This document shows, one piece after another, positions 13,519 through 14,670 of a DNA stretch of 14,670 bases. The stretch is from an uncultured Rhodanobacteraceae bacterium. Lineage in GTDB: Bacteria; Pseudomonadota; Gammaproteobacteria; Xanthomonadales; SZUA-5. The notes under the pieces are model-generated. The model was not told where the DNA came from. It searched no databases and worked only from the letters and a program-made list of their open reading frames with translations. Numbering within the stretch: position 1 is the stretch's first letter; the number at the start of each line of letters is the position of its first letter. The translations under genes and the position numbers were made by a program. The stretch is from positions 1-14,670 of the forward strand of contig CALEZI010000062.1 of assembly GCA_937928755.1 (NCBI GenBank), written 5' to 3'.

Positions 13519-14493
13519 ATGCGCAGCCTGATCGCCTTGTGTTTCGCCTCAGCCGCCACAGCGGCCGAGCCCCCGATCGCCATCGCCATTCATGGCGGCG
13601 CCGGCACCATCGAACGCAGCCTGCTCGGCGAGGAACAGGAAGCGGCGATCACTGCTGACCTCAATGCCGCACTGGACGCCGGCTATGCGGTGCTTGAGGA
13701 AGGCGGCGCGTCACTCGATGCGGTCACGGCGGTGGTGACGCGGCTGGAGGATTCGCCGCACTTCAATGCCGGCAAGGGCGCCGTATTCACTGCCGACGGC
13801 ACGAATGAACTGGATGCCGCGATCATGGACGGCGCTACTCAGCGCGCCGGGTCGGTGGCCGGGCTCACGCGGGTCAAGAACCCGCTGCTGCTGGCGCGCG
13901 CGGTGATGGAAAAATCCGTGCACGTGATGATGATCGGTGCCGGCGCAGAGCGTTTCGCCAAGGAAATCGGTATCGAATTCGTCGAGCCCGACTACTTTCG
14001 CACCGAGGGTCGCTGGCAGCAGTACCTGGATGCCAAGGCGGCGGCGCAGAAACAGGCAGCCGTGCCGAGGAGCAGCTACTTCGGCACGGTCGGCGCGGTG
14101 GCGCTCGATCGCAAGGGGCACCTCGCCGCCGCGACCTCCACCGGTGGCATGGTCCTCAAGAAGTACGGTCGGGTGGGCGATGCGCCAATCATCGGTGCCG
14201 GCACCTGGGCCGACGAAGGTTGTGCCGTGTCTGCCACCGGCTGGGGCGAGTACTTCATCCGCCTGAACGTCGCCCACGACATCTGCGCGCGGATGCGTTA
14301 CGCCGGTGACAGCCTGGCCGAAGCCGCCGACGACGTGATCCTGAATCGGGTGCCGGCGCTCGGTGGCAATGGTGGTGTCATCGCCATCGATGCGCAGGGC
14401 AATGTGCGCCTGCCGTTCAACACCAGTGGTATGTATCGTGGCTTTGTGGATGCCACCGGCAAGCGAGAAGTGGCGATCTATCGGGAGCCTTAG
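13519..14493 (+). CDS. Isoaspartyl peptidase/L-asparaginase (plant-type, Ntn hydrolase), exported
   Basis: An N-terminal-nucleophile hydrolase that removes isoaspartyl residues from peptides and hydrolyses asparagine. It has 324 residues. A short signal peptide (MRSLIALCFASAATAA, cleavage about residue 16) suggests a periplasmic location. The conserved start AIHGGAGTIER is at 23-33, and FNAGKGAVFT with NELDAAIMDG follows. The predicted self-cleavage site is before Thr190 in YFGTVGAVALD, giving alpha (about 17-189) and beta (190-324) chains. ATSTGGM, GDAPIIGAGTWAD and GWGEYFIRL are the substrate-pocket blocks of the family. The ATG at 13519 has GGAG five bases upstream, and an in-frame TGA at 13501 excludes a longer start. 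It appears monocistronic, with repeat DNA on both sides. Confidence 0.93.
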   Translation: MRSLIALCFASAATAAEPPIAIAIHGGAGTIERSLLGEEQEAAITADLNAALDAGYAVLEEGGASLDAVTAVVTRLEDSPHFNAGKGAVFTADGTNELDAAIMDGATQRAGSVAGLTRVKNPLLLARAVMEKSVHVMMIGAGAERFAKEIGIEFVEPDYFRTEGRWQQYLDAKAAAQKQAAVPRSSYFGTVGAVALDRKGHLAAATSTGGMVLKKYGRVGDAPIIGAGTWADEGCAVSATGWGEYFIRLNVAHDICARMRYAGDSLAEAADDVILNRVPALGGNGGVIAIDAQGNVRLPFNTSGMYRGFVDATGKREVAIYREP

Positions 14494-14557
14494 GGGCGGG
14501 GCACGGGCACGGGCGCGGGAAGCGGAAGCGGGAAGCGGGAAGCGGGAAGCGGGAAGC
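14493..14557 (+). repeat. Heptamer G-tract array, predicted G-quadruplex
   Basis: Starting at the last base of the peptidase stop codon there are nine runs of three or four G in 65 bases. The 3' part is a tandem array of GGGAAGC (14517-14523, then a six-base variant, then four perfect units at 14530-14557). Loops are one to four bases except around the GG-only unit, so the canonical quadruplex pattern is met several times over. No complementary C-rich arm lies in the remaining sequence, unlike the other heptamer elements. Confidence 0.88.
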
Positions 14558-14578
14558 GCGCCGCAGACCGTCTTTGCT

Positions 14579-14660
14579 GTTGTGGGTCCAGACTTGTCTG
14601 GGCGCTTTCCCCACAATCGAGCCGGAAGCAGAAGCGTCCAGACAAGTCTGGACCCACAAC
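14579..14660. repeat. Inverted pair of the GTCCAGAC REP-like palindrome
   Basis: One unit reads GTGGGTCCAGACTTGTCTGG then GCGCT (14582-14606), with one base changed in the palindrome (14586-14603). The other is GTCCAGACAAGTCTGGAC (14636-14653) followed by CCCACAA, in the opposite orientation, about 30 bases on. These are the same units as the direct pair at 1-60, so four copies lie in this window. Confidence 0.88.
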
Positions 14661-14670
14661 CGCCTTGCTC

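Noticed and set aside
1..14670. The matching REP-like palindromes at both window ends as terminal repeats of one mobile element
   Set aside because: The two sites differ in arrangement (direct pair and inverted pair), the unit is a short multi-copy palindrome, and the genes between are housekeeping genes with no transposase or integrase.
1..14670. A defence, secondary-metabolite or other novel multi-gene protein system
   Set aside because: All eleven supported genes belong to well-known families, and no uncharacterised conserved gene or toxin-antitoxin pair is visible. The unusual content is confined to intergenic repeats.

Overview
The window is a GC-rich chromosomal segment of a Gram-negative bacterium, most likely a gammaproteobacterium of the Xanthomonadales/Lysobacterales type. 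Three things suggest this: an outer-membrane-spanning RND efflux system and two predicted lipoproteins; a rimB-rimK pair with truC; and many intergenic REP-like palindromes with a GTGG foot plus heptad G-rich repeats, which I recall from Xanthomonas and its relatives. The lineage is an inference. No rRNA, tRNA, CRISPR array, phage gene, plasmid gene or transposase gene was seen.

Layout. Bases 72-6883 are all minus strand and read, in transcription order, as a TetR-family repressor, a TolC-type outer membrane channel, a periplasmic adaptor lipoprotein and an RND pump: a complete tripartite efflux system with its own regulator. A 17-bp palindrome overlaps the predicted tetR promoter, and a related 8-bp half-site lies at the 5' end of tolC, so autoregulation and control of the pump are plausible. 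On the plus strand follow a fumarylacetoacetate hydrolase family enzyme (7091-8077) and a secreted S9 prolyl-oligopeptidase-type lipoprotein (8387-10336). The mechanosensitive channel gene mscL (minus, 10517-10930) is divergent from a tight plus-strand cluster rimB-rimK-truC (11031-13109). That cluster modifies ribosomal protein S6 and a tRNA. An exported isoaspartyl peptidase/L-asparaginase (13519-14493) closes the window.

The genes are mostly ordinary housekeeping or envelope genes. The unusual part is between them. Nearly every gap longer than about 150 bases holds an inverted repeat or REP-like palindrome. There are three copies of an inverted repeat whose arms are tandem nonamers (3178-3307, 4463-4594, 13281-13451); three inverted repeats whose arms are tandem heptamers (6092-6244, 6951-7013, 8127-8287); one unpaired heptamer G-tract array (14493-14557); and several GTGG-foot palindromes (1-60, 10347-10379, 10428-10499, 14579-14660). 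All three junctions of the efflux cluster carry one of the tandem-arm stem-loops. The third nonamer copy is itself interrupted by a 64-66 bp segment with two hairpins. This intergenic layer is the best candidate for something under-described. I see no sign of a novel protein-coding system.
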